The translations under genes were made by a program, and so were the position numbers. Positions 1 to 6,397 of a stretch of 10,248 nucleotides of DNA are shown here, one piece after another. The DNA is from Bacteroidales bacterium UBA1197. GTDB lineage: Bacteria; Bacteroidota; Bacteroidia; Bacteroidales; UBA932. The notes under the pieces were generated by a model. The model was not told the origin of the DNA, did no database searches, and saw only the letters and a program-made list of their open reading frames with translations. The stretch covers positions 1 to 10,248 of the forward strand of contig DBYB01000053.1 of the NCBI GenBank assembly GCA_002309995.1. Direction: 5' to 3'. Every line of letters begins with the position of its first letter. Position 1 is the stretch's first letter.

Positions 1-38
1 AACACAGGGTTTTGCGCATGAGCCCAATTCCCTATAAT

Positions 39-1161
39 ATGAAACGCCTGTTCTCTATATTGGCTCTGGTGGCCCTTTTGGCCTCTTGCGGCCCTGAACA
101 GCCCTGGCGGGATACAGCCCTCACTGACATCGTGCCGGAGGGTTGGCTTGCGGAGCGGCTGAAGGCGCAGAAAGACGGCTTGACGGGGCATCCGGAGGCT
201 CTGTCATATCCTTATAACACCTGTCTTTGGGCGGGGGAGATTCCCCGTCAGGGTACGCACGGGCAGGATTGGTGGCGCTACGAACAGACGGCTTATTATA
301 CGGACGGGCTTCTTCGGCTGGGCTATCTGACGGGTGACGAAGAATTTATTGCCCAAGGAGAGGAGGGCATACGCTACACTTTCGAGCATCCCTGGGAGAA
401 TGGACGCCTGGGCTCGAAGCGGGTGGAGTACACCTGGCCTTTCGCCGTGTTCTTCCGTGCTGTGAAGGCGGCCTACGACGTTCATCCCGACCCGGCCATC
501 CTCGATGCGCTGACCAAACACTATAACTCCATACCTACGAGCCAACTGATTCGCAAGCGCGACATCATCTCCATAGAAGGGATGTTGTGGACGGCGGAAA
601 AGACCGGTAACAAGGCGCTCGTTGCCCGCGCCGACTCTGTCTTCCGCCTTCGCAAGGAGCTGCTCGCGCAACTGGAGGGCGTGGAACTCAGACGGGACGA
701 CCGCGTTACGCCGGAATTCCTAACCGGGGAGGAACCATATAAGATGCACGGAGTGACGATGAGCGAGATGCTCAAACTGCCCATAATGCTCTATGCGGCG
801 ACAGGTGACCCCTGGTACCGCGAGCTGGGCGTTTATGCTCTCGACCGTCTTTATGAGGAGGACGGCTTGCCCGACGGCCTGTTTACCAGTGCGGAGTGGC
901 TCCAGGGGCGCGGCGTCCGCCATAGCCACGAGACCTGCAACGCCGTGGATATGAGCTGGACGCTCGGCTATTTTCTGGAAATCCTCAAGGATCCCCGTCT
1001 GTCCAATTGAGTGGGAGTTCGACAAAGGTCCCAAAGGGGAACTGCTCACGCCCGATTTGCCGGAGAATCCCAAACCGGCCGGTCCCAAACTCACCCTCGA
1101 ACTCGTGCCTTACTGCGGCACGACCCTGCGCCTCGCCGTATTCCCGGTATTAGCCGAGTAG
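39..1161 (+). pseudogene. Broken GH127/DUF1680-family glycoside hydrolase lipoprotein (internal deletion)
   Basis: The readable N-terminal part is 323 residues (39-1010). I start it at ATG 39 rather than the in-frame ATG 18 or TTG 12, because residue 1 then opens a lipoprotein signal: MKR, a hydrophobic stretch, and a lipobox ending LLASC. The body resembles the (alpha/alpha) barrel of DUF1680/GH127 beta-L-arabinofuranosidase-like proteins, with a WWRYEQTAYY-type segment and a late HETCNAVDMSW motif. E298 and C300 there match the Glu-x-Cys zinc ligands known in this family. The frame then stops at 1008-1010. From 1009 the +1 frame reads EWEFDKGPKGEL, later KLTLELVPYCGTTLR and FPVL, ending at TAG 1159-1161. 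This resembles the extreme C-terminus of GH127 relatives, which usually exceed 600 residues. The middle, including the Cys-Cys motif with the nucleophile, is missing. I infer a non-functional gene; an assembly collapse would look the same. Confidence 0.75.
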
Positions 1162-1827
1162 TTTGCGAATCTGCAAATCGGTAGCAGCGGGGGCTATCTC
1201 TTTGATGTGGGCGGCCAGGATATCGTACGATTCCTCCGGGGAGCAGGTGACGGCCGGGATGATGCCTTCGAACAAGTCCTCCGGGGCGCAGAAGACTGAG
1301 CGCTGCCAGCCGTTGTAGTGAAGGTCCTCGCCACGGTAAACCCTTATGATGTCGCCGGTTACCACCCGACACTGCATCTGGAGGCGGGCCATCAGAGCAT
1401 CCGCCGGGCCTTTCTTGATACCAAGCAGCTGGCGTGTTTCGCGAATTCCGATGCTGCCGTTCTCCTTAATATAATTAAGTATCTGCTGCTGCACGGCGTC
1501 GGGCTGATATTTGGGCTGAACGCGGCGCCAGTTCATCAGATGCGCGTACCACTTTGGCGTTGCGAACGACGCTTTGCCGCCCAGCAGGAACTTGCCGTAC
1601 GCTATGTCGCCGCTCTGCACGGAGTATATCTTCCAGTCCCAAGGGCCGAGTTCGTCGGTGTCGTCGTCGAACCAGAACTCTTTCGGGGTCATCTCCTCGA
1701 TTGAATAGCCCCTCACGGCATTCTCGAAGAACGGTATGATGCCGACCCTTTTGATGGCCGCATACATACTCTCCGGACTGGTTATACCTGCCGGTCCCGG
1801 GTTTCCCGCGTGTTTGACGATGGACAT
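1150..1827 (-). CDS. AlkZ-related winged-helix protein
   Basis: A 225-residue soluble protein with no signal peptide or membrane segment. It resembles the small AlkZ-related proteins of Bacteroidota and Firmicutes. An N-terminal region (residues 20-105) carries PFFENAVRGYSIEE, the block GPWDWK (61-66) and YGKFLLGGKASF (78-88). A helix-turn-helix/winged-helix part follows (about 112-165), with ILNYIKENGSIGIRETRQL and ARLQMQ. AlkZ itself unhooks DNA crosslinks as a glycosylase and uses a Q-x-Q or Q-x-D motif; I do not see that motif, so no glycosylase activity is claimed. The start codon lies 2 bases after the stop of the cation transporter upstream, so the two are very probably co-transcribed and translationally coupled. 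Its 3' end overlaps the tail of the broken GH127 gene on the other strand by 12 bases. Family membership is fairly confident; function is unknown. Confidence 0.65.
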   Translation of the reverse strand: MSIVKHAGNPGPAGITSPESMYAAIKRVGIIPFFENAVRGYSIEEMTPKEFWFDDDTDELGPWDWKIYSVQSGDIAYGKFLLGGKASFATPKWYAHLMNWRRVQPKYQPDAVQQQILNYIKENGSIGIRETRQLLGIKKGPADALMARLQMQCRVVTGDIIRVYRGEDLHYNGWQRSVFCAPEDLFEGIIPAVTCSPEESYDILAAHIKEIAPAATDLQIRKLLG

Positions 1828-1829
1828 AA

Positions 1830-2720
1830 TTACTTCTGCTTGTGAGGCTCCATATGGACGATGATATGTGACTGGGGGCCGAAACGCTCTTTCAGGAGCC
1901 GCTCCACCTCCGACGCCTTCTCGTGAGCATCTGCCAGACTCAGGCTTCCGTCCAGACGGATGTGCACCTCGGCCGCGATACGGTTGCCGACGCGCCGGGT
2001 GCGAAGGTTGTGCGGGTCTTCCACACCGTCGATGCCCCGGATGATTTCGAGCATCTCGTTTTCCGTGCTGATGGGGAGGGAACTCTCGGTAAGTTCTCCG
2101 AAACTGGGCCCCAGCAGGTCCCAGGCCACTTTTATCAACATCGCTCCGACCACGATGGAGGCCAGCGGGTCAAGTACGGTCCAGCGGTTGCCCAGCAGGA
2201 TGGAGCCGCCGATGCCTATTACTGCTCCGACTGAACTCAGGGCGTCGGACCTGTGATGCCAGGCATTCGCCTCCAATGCGGGAGAGTCCAGTCTCTTCCC
2301 CTTTATGCGGGTGTACTGGTAGAGTAACTCCTTGACGGCGATAGAGATGAGTGCGGCCCAGAGGGCAATCATACCGGGCGATGGCAGGTCTTCTCCCTGG
2401 AGCCATAAGGCCATTTTCTTTGCCCCGCTTACCACTATTCCTACGGCTGCGGCAGCGAGCGCGAGCCCGATGAAGAGGGTGGCGATGGTTTCATACTTGC
2501 CGTGGCCGTAGTCGTGGTCCTCGTCCTGCGGTCGGGCGCTCACACGCACGAACACCAGTACGACGATGTCCGTTATGAAATCAGAAAGGGAATGGACTGC
2601 ATCGGAAATCATTGCGGCTGAATGCCCCGCCACGCCTGCGAAAGCCTTAAGGCCAACAAGCAGCAGATTGACTATGCTGCCGACAAGGGTTACCCTCGAT
2701 ATTTCATCCTCTCTTTTCAT
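1830..2720 (-). CDS. Cation diffusion facilitator (CDF) family metal transporter, Zn-type signature
   Basis: An inner-membrane divalent-metal/proton antiporter of 296 residues, the usual CDF length. Six membrane segments are apparent at about 10-30, 34-58, 79-99, 117-135, 160-178 and 184-202, followed by a cytoplasmic C-terminal domain (about 210-296) with the beta-strand-rich pattern of CDF metal-sensing domains. The transport site is visible: H43-S-L-S-D47 in membrane helix 2 and H155-H-R-S-D159 in helix 5. That HxxxD/HxxxD pairing is the signature of zinc-type CDFs; E. coli FieF/YiiP has Asp at the first position. The loop D66-E-D-H-D-Y-G-H-G-K75 corresponds to the second metal site of YiiP. 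It is the first confident gene of an operon with the AlkZ-related gene, and a small ORF may precede and overlap it. Start ATG 2720 gives the typical short MKRE N-terminus. Metal specificity is inferred. Confidence 0.93.
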   Translation of the reverse strand: MKREDEISRVTLVGSIVNLLLVGLKAFAGVAGHSAAMISDAVHSLSDFITDIVVLVFVRVSARPQDEDHDYGHGKYETIATLFIGLALAAAAVGIVVSGAKKMALWLQGEDLPSPGMIALWAALISIAVKELLYQYTRIKGKRLDSPALEANAWHHRSDALSSVGAVIGIGGSILLGNRWTVLDPLASIVVGAMLIKVAWDLLGPSFGELTESSLPISTENEMLEIIRGIDGVEDPHNLRTRRVGNRIAAEVHIRLDGSLSLADAHEKASEVERLLKERFGPQSHIIVHMEPHKQK

Positions 2721-2817
2721 ACCGGGCCGAAACTATTTGCCGGAAAGGAAACCGGGGGAGCAGGAAAGCAAGGGCGGCTGCCGTGGCGACCAGCAAAGTA
2801 TGTCGTTTTAAGCTCAT
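2704..2817 (-). CDS. Possible 37-codon small membrane or signal-bearing ORF ahead of the CDF gene
   Basis: Reading the minus strand from ATG 2817 gives 37 residues beginning MSLKRHTLLVATAAALAFL. This is a basic start, then about 15 hydrophobic residues, then a short basic tail ending YEKRG. The stop (2704-2706) lies inside the CDF gene, a 17-base overlap that would allow translational coupling. A perfect Bacteroidota -7 element on the minus strand (2837-2844) is placed so that this ATG would be the first start codon of the transcript. I do not recognise a family. Against it: short hydrophobic ORFs arise easily by chance in GC-rich DNA, and a second -7-like element (TAGTTTCG, 2728-2735) just in front of the CDF start could make the region a plain promoter. 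Confidence 0.3.
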   Translation of the reverse strand: MSLKRHTLLVATAAALAFLLPRFPFRQIVSARYEKRG

Positions 2818-2836
2818 CTCTGACGATGTTTCCGCA

Positions 2837-2844
2837 CAAATATA
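2837..2844 (-). promoter_or_regulatory. -7 element of the minus-strand promoter for the CDF operon
   Basis: On the minus strand this reads TATATTTG, an exact match to the Bacteroidota -7 consensus TAnnTTTG. No good -33 TTTG is present 19-21 bases upstream. It lies 19 bases before ATG 2817 of the small ORF and 116 bases before the CDF start. A competing element TAGTTTCG occurs on the same strand at 2728-2735, 7 bases before the CDF ATG. Confidence 0.5.
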
Positions 2845-2856
2845 CGCATTAAATTG

Positions 2857-2864
2857 TATCTTTG
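2857..2864 (+). promoter_or_regulatory. -7 element of the promoter for the prenyltransferase operon
   Basis: TATCTTTG matches the Bacteroidota -7 consensus TAnnTTTG exactly. The -33 position (about 2833-2836) has no TTTG and coincides with the opposing minus-strand -7 element. Only 8 bases separate the element from ATG 2873, so the transcript would have almost no leader. This promoter is also the reason for preferring ATG 2873 over an in-frame GTG at 2783 that would lie upstream of it. Confidence 0.65.
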
Positions 2865-2872
2865 TGCCCGTT

Positions 2873-3778
2873 ATGGCAAAACACAGTCTAAAAGAATGGG
2901 TGGCGGCGACACGCTATTGGGCCCTGCCCGTATCCACGATGCCCCTGGTGGTGTCGTTCGCGTATCTCTTCAGTATCGATGCCCTGCCTGTCGGAGCCAG
3001 GCCGTGGATTATCCTGGTGCTCTCGCTCCTCGGCGTAGTACTGCTGCACTCCGCCGGCAATGTGCTGAGTGACTGGTTCGACTACCGCGCCGGGGTTGAC
3101 AACGAGAACGCCTACGCTGTGCCGAATCTTGTATTCGGCAAGTTCCAGCCCAAGGAGTATCTGATTTTCAGCATCATACTGTTTGTCGTCGGGTGTATCG
3201 ACGGCTTCGTCGTGGTGTGGCTTTCCGGCAGCATCGGGGTCTTGATTGTGGGTGCTGTCGCGGTGCTTCTCACAGCACTCTATTCGTTCCTTAAGTATCA
3301 CGCGTTGGGTGACCTCGACATCTTCATAATCTTCGGCGTTCTCACCGTGTTGGGCCTTGCAGCAGCCGTTACCGGCGGCTGGTGCTGGGATACCCTTATG
3401 CTGGCCGTGCCACTGGGCGTCATCACCGTTTCCGTGCTGCACGCCAACAATACCTACGACATCCCGTCCGACAAGGCGGCTGGCATTAAGACCTTTGCTA
3501 TGCTGATAGGGGAGAAGGCTTCCAGCGTGCTTTACTGCGTTTATATGGTAGTACCTTTTGCCTGCATAATCGCCTGTGTAGCCGCAGGATGGATGTTCCC
3601 GTCCGCGCTGCTGTGCCTCCTTGCCGGCATCAAGGCCGCAAAGAACTTCAAGCAGGCTGCGTCTTACGGCAAACTTGGCCGTGAAGCTATGAAGGGGCTG
3701 GATTTCCGTTCCTCGCAGCTCCAGCTCATATTCTCCATTCTGCTTGCAGCAGGCCTGTTCGTATCCAGGTGGTTATAG
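2873..3778 (+). CDS. UbiA-family prenyltransferase, MenA-like
   Basis: A 301-residue polytopic inner-membrane protein of the UbiA superfamily, which transfers a polyprenyl chain from its diphosphate to an acceptor. The first Asp-rich motif is N63-x3-D67-x2-D70-Y-x2-G-V-D76, and the second is N192-N193-x2-D196-x3-D200 followed by KAAGIKTFAMLIGE. These are the Mg2+/diphosphate-binding motifs of the family, and the NN-YD-x3-D-x-AAG-x-TFA pattern is closest to MenA (1,4-dihydroxy-2-naphthoate polyprenyltransferase, menaquinone synthesis). The N-terminus (ATRYWALPVSTMP) departs from the RPKTLPAS form common in true MenA, so this may be a MenA paralogue with another acceptor, and I give no symbol. 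ATG 2873 is chosen because a 30-residue extension from GTG 2783 would begin upstream of the -7 element and is unlike the family. It is overlapped by the CPBP gene. Confidence 0.88.
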   Translation: MAKHSLKEWVAATRYWALPVSTMPLVVSFAYLFSIDALPVGARPWIILVLSLLGVVLLHSAGNVLSDWFDYRAGVDNENAYAVPNLVFGKFQPKEYLIFSIILFVVGCIDGFVVVWLSGSIGVLIVGAVAVLLTALYSFLKYHALGDLDIFIIFGVLTVLGLAAAVTGGWCWDTLMLAVPLGVITVSVLHANNTYDIPSDKAAGIKTFAMLIGEKASSVLYCVYMVVPFACIIACVAAGWMFPSALLCLLAGIKAAKNFKQAASYGKLGREAMKGLDFRSSQLQLIFSILLAAGLFVSRWL

Positions 3779-4419
3779 TAAAAGATACCCGAAAACTATG
3801 CGTCGCAGTGCTTGCTGCGGCGCTTCTGTGGTTCTATATGTTCAGCCCCTGGACTGCCGGGAGGCCGAACTTTTGGCTGGTGATGTGTTGCTCCGCAGCC
3901 ATCCTCAGCTCATTGGCCCTCGCCTTCACCCCGGACCGTAAGGCCCTGCTGAAAATTGAAAGGCCTCTGCTTCAGTTGCTGGCCGGCATAGCCATCGCAT
4001 TCGCTCTATGGGGCATATTCTGGGTGGGGGACAGGCTGTCGTCGCTTATGTTCGATTTCGCCAGGCCGGAAGTAGACGCAGTGTATTCAATGAAGGATGG
4101 TATGCCGTCGTGGCTGATCGCCCTGCTGCTTCTGGTGCTGATAGGCCCCGCTGAGGAACTTTTCTGGAGAGGCTACGTGCAGCGTACGCTCAGCCGTCTT
4201 CTGCCAGGTAAGCACGCGGCCGACTGGGGATTCATTCTCACTGCCGGGGTTTACGCTCTGGTACATATCTGGTCGTTCAACTTTATGCTCATAATGGCCG
4301 CGCTGGTTGCCGGAGCGGTGTGGGGATTCATTTACCGGCTGTGCCCCAGGGCGCTTCCGGCCCTGATTGTCAGCCACGCTCTGTGGGACGCCCTGGTCTT
4401 TGTAATATTTCCTATCTGA
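3769..4419 (+). CDS. CPBP family intramembrane glutamic endopeptidase
   Basis: A 216-residue membrane protein of the CPBP/Abi family (CAAX proteases and bacteriocin-processing enzymes), related to eukaryotic Rce1. The active-site motifs are visible: E129-E130-x3-R134 in PAEELFWRGYVQR; a second-helix histidine H166 in ALVHIW; and H203-x3-D207 in SHALWDALVF. About six hydrophobic segments surround them. The only reasonable start is GTG 3769, which overlaps the last 10 bases of the prenyltransferase gene; the next in-frame ATG would remove the first membrane segment. The overlap implies translational coupling. Bacterial members lack a universal substrate, so its target is unknown. A role linked to prenylated or other membrane substrates is only suggested by the neighbour. 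Confidence 0.85.
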   Translation: MVIVKDTRKLCVAVLAAALLWFYMFSPWTAGRPNFWLVMCCSAAILSSLALAFTPDRKALLKIERPLLQLLAGIAIAFALWGIFWVGDRLSSLMFDFARPEVDAVYSMKDGMPSWLIALLLLVLIGPAEELFWRGYVQRTLSRLLPGKHAADWGFILTAGVYALVHIWSFNFMLIMAALVAGAVWGFIYRLCPRALPALIVSHALWDALVFVIFPI

Positions 4420-4422
4420 ATC

Positions 4423-4446
4423 TGCACTTTCGAGTGTGCGGTTTTG
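4423..4446 (+). terminator. Candidate Rho-independent terminator after the prenyltransferase-CPBP operon
   Basis: Four bases after the CPBP stop, CACT (4425-4428) pairs with AGTG (4433-4436) around a TTCG tetraloop, extendable outward by G-T wobbles. An alternative register pairs GCAC (4424-4427) with GTGC (4436-4439). TTTT follows at 4442-4445. The stem is short and the T-run is four bases and slightly displaced, so the call is tentative. It overlaps the putative -33 region of the parE promoter. Confidence 0.4.
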
Positions 4447-4466
4447 TAGAAATTTCCGTATATTTG
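4435..4466 (+). promoter_or_regulatory. parE promoter (-33 and -7 elements)
   Basis: The -7 element TATATTTG (4459-4466) matches TAnnTTTG exactly. TGTG at 4435-4438 is 20 bases upstream and matches the -33 TTTG at three of four positions. The -7 element lies 20 bases before ATG 4487, giving a leader of roughly 15 bases. It supports parE being transcribed separately from the preceding operon. Confidence 0.6.
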
Positions 4467-4486
4467 TGAGATTCTGATTCGGGACC

Positions 4487-6388
4487 ATGGCAGACCAGAT
4501 TAAATACACCGACGACAACATCATTACCCTGGAAGGCGTTGAGCACATCCGGATGCGTCCGGGTATGTACATCGGCCGCCTGGGCAACGGCAACAACATC
4601 GGCGACGGCATTTACGTGCTGCTCAAGGAGGTCGTGGACAACTCCATAGATGAGTTCGCCATGGGCTTCGGCAAGCAGATACAGATTAGCATCGAAGACA
4701 ATGAGGTCAGCGTACGCGACTTCGGCCGCGGCATCCCTCTGGACTCCGTGGTCAAGGCGGTGAGCATCCTCAACACCGGCGGCAAGTTCGACGACAAGGC
4801 CTTCAAGAAGTCCGTCGGTCTCAACGGCGTGGGCACCAAGGCCGTGAACGCCCTCTCCGAGCGCTTCTATGTCTGCTCACACCGCGACGGCGAGTGCTCC
4901 TGGGCCCGATTCGAAAGGGGCAGCCTCATCGAGAGCGGCAAGGACGCCACGAAGGAAAAGAACGGCACGCTGGTGCGTTTCTACCCCGACTCAATGATGT
5001 TCGGCGATTTCCATTACAATATGGACTTCGTTGAGACGATGGTCAAGAACTACTCCTACCTCAAGCGCGGGCTCACCCTCACGCTGAACGGAGTGCCTTA
5101 CAAGTCGGAGAACGGCCTGCTCGACCTCGTGAACGAGAATCTCAGCGAGGCTCCGCTCTATCCGCCCATACACCTGGAAGGTGAGGACATAGAGATAGTG
5201 TTGAGCCACGGCAACGCCTATGGCGAGAACATATCGTCCTTTGTGAATGGCCAGAACACCCGCGACGGCGGCACCCATCTGGCCGCCTACCGCGAGGCCA
5301 TCGCCAAGACCCTCAAGGACTTCTTCAAGAAGAACTACGAACCCGCAGACTGCCGCCAGGGCATAGTTGGCGCCATAAGCATACAGATCCAGGAACCCAA
5401 TTTCGAGGGCCAGACCAAGACCAAGCTGGGCTCCAACTATATGTGGGAGAAGCAGACCCGCGACGAGCACGGCCAGCTCCGGCTCGATACCGGCCCCACC
5501 ATCCGCAGCTACGTGAATTCATTCGTGGCCACCGAGTTGGACAACTATCTGCGCATCCACAAGGAGATAGTTCCGGTTATCGAGGAGAAGATCAAGGCCT
5601 CACAGCAGGAGCGCGAGGAGATTTCCGGCATACAGAAGAAGACCCGCGAGCGAAACAAGAAGACCAATATCTACAACAAGAAGCTGCGCGACTGCCGCTT
5701 CCACTACTGCGACAAGGTCACCGAGAAGACTCAGGAAAACATAGAGCGATCCAGCATCTTCATCACCGAGGGCGACTCCGCAAGCGGAACCATCACCAAG
5801 GCCCGCGACGCCAACTTCCAGGCCGTTTTCAGCCTTAGGGGCAAGCCCATCAATTCATACAAGGAAAGCCGCAAGAAAGTGGCCGAGAACGAGGAACTCA
5901 ACCTGCTGGTCAACGCCTTGGGAGTTGAGGACGATCTCGACAACCTCCGCTACAACAACATCATCGTGGCAACCGATGCCGATGACGACGGAATGCACAT
6001 CCGTATGCTGGTGCTGACCTTCTTCATGAAGTACTACCCCGACCTCATCCGTCGCGGGCACGTCCATATCCTGCAGACACCGCTCTTCCGCGTCCGCAAC
6101 AAGAAAGAGAACCGCTACTGCTATTCCCCCGACGAGAAGGAAACGGCCGTGCAGGAGCTCCGGACGGGCGTTGAAATCACCCGATTCAAAGGTCTCGGAG
6201 AGATTAGCCCCGGGGAGTTCGCGGAATTCATTGGAGAGAATATGCGCCTCGACCAGGTCTCGCTCGCCGACGAGGAATCCATCCACGACATTATGGATTT
6301 CTATATGGGCGACAATACGGTGGACCGCCAGAATTTCATCCGGGCCAACCTCCGCAGCGAGGAGGAACTGGAAGACGTCAATATATAA
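4487..6388 (+). CDS. parE: DNA topoisomerase IV subunit B (ParE), type IIA
   Basis: The ATPase subunit of a type IIA topoisomerase, 633 residues, full length for Bacteroidales ParE. The GHKL ATP-binding fold shows E48-x3-N52 (EVVDNSIDE), D78-x-G-x-G82 (DFGRGIP), the lid NTGGKF and GLNGVGTKAVNALS. The transducer domain follows. The TOPRIM domain has E428 in TEGDSASG, the RGKP(I)NSY motif, and D497-x-D499-x-D501 (TDADDDG) for Mg2+. The C-terminus carries ITRFKGLGEISPGEF, diagnostic for GyrB/ParE. I call ParE rather than GyrB because there is no GyrB-type insert in the C-terminal half, and stretches such as HILQTPLFRVRNKKE with RYCYS are typical of Bacteroidota ParE. The partner parC is not next to it: downstream is the convergent relA. 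Residue 500 is Asp where Val or Ile is common in the DxDxD loop. ATG 4487 fits the family start and the promoter. Confidence 0.93.
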   Translation: MADQIKYTDDNIITLEGVEHIRMRPGMYIGRLGNGNNIGDGIYVLLKEVVDNSIDEFAMGFGKQIQISIEDNEVSVRDFGRGIPLDSVVKAVSILNTGGKFDDKAFKKSVGLNGVGTKAVNALSERFYVCSHRDGECSWARFERGSLIESGKDATKEKNGTLVRFYPDSMMFGDFHYNMDFVETMVKNYSYLKRGLTLTLNGVPYKSENGLLDLVNENLSEAPLYPPIHLEGEDIEIVLSHGNAYGENISSFVNGQNTRDGGTHLAAYREAIAKTLKDFFKKNYEPADCRQGIVGAISIQIQEPNFEGQTKTKLGSNYMWEKQTRDEHGQLRLDTGPTIRSYVNSFVATELDNYLRIHKEIVPVIEEKIKASQQEREEISGIQKKTRERNKKTNIYNKKLRDCRFHYCDKVTEKTQENIERSSIFITEGDSASGTITKARDANFQAVFSLRGKPINSYKESRKKVAENEELNLLVNALGVEDDLDNLRYNNIIVATDADDDGMHIRMLVLTFFMKYYPDLIRRGHVHILQTPLFRVRNKKENRYCYSPDEKETAVQELRTGVEITRFKGLGEISPGEFAEFIGENMRLDQVSLADEESIHDIMDFYMGDNTVDRQNFIRANLRSEEELEDVNI

Positions 6389-6397
6389 TCTTCCTCC
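6361..6397. terminator. Inverted repeat at the convergent parE/relA junction, weak bidirectional terminator candidate
   Basis: GGAGGAA (6361-6367) is complementary to TTCCTCC (6391-6397), and a competing inner pair is GGAAGA (6370-6375) with TCTTCC (6389-6394). The repeat spans the end of parE and the 9-base gap before the relA stop. There is no T-run on either strand, so intrinsic termination is doubtful. Confidence 0.2.

Noticed and set aside
204..671. Minus-strand 155-codon frame inside the GH127 gene
   Set aside because: It has no recognisable domain, and the plus frame has clear family motifs over the same bases.
1005..1012. Programmed +1 frameshift at the UGA stop of the GH127 gene
   Set aside because: The site AAT TGA G lacks the slippery CTT TGA C and internal Shine-Dalgarno context known from prfB. 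The downstream frame supplies only the C-terminal tail, so a shift would still not restore the missing catalytic centre.
1318..1704. Plus-strand 128-codon frame opposite the AlkZ-related gene
   Set aside because: No family resemblance; the minus-strand frame is coupled to the CDF gene and matches a known family.
2783..2872. N-terminal extension of the prenyltransferase from GTG 2783
   Set aside because: The 30 extra residues start upstream of the -7 element, run through the divergent promoter, and are unlike UbiA N-termini. ATG 2873 fits the family.
5641..5680. Lys-rich repeat-like stretch in parE (KKTRERNKKTN)
   Set aside because: This is the ordinary charged linker before the TOPRIM domain in Bacteroidota ParE, not a nucleotide repeat or insertion.
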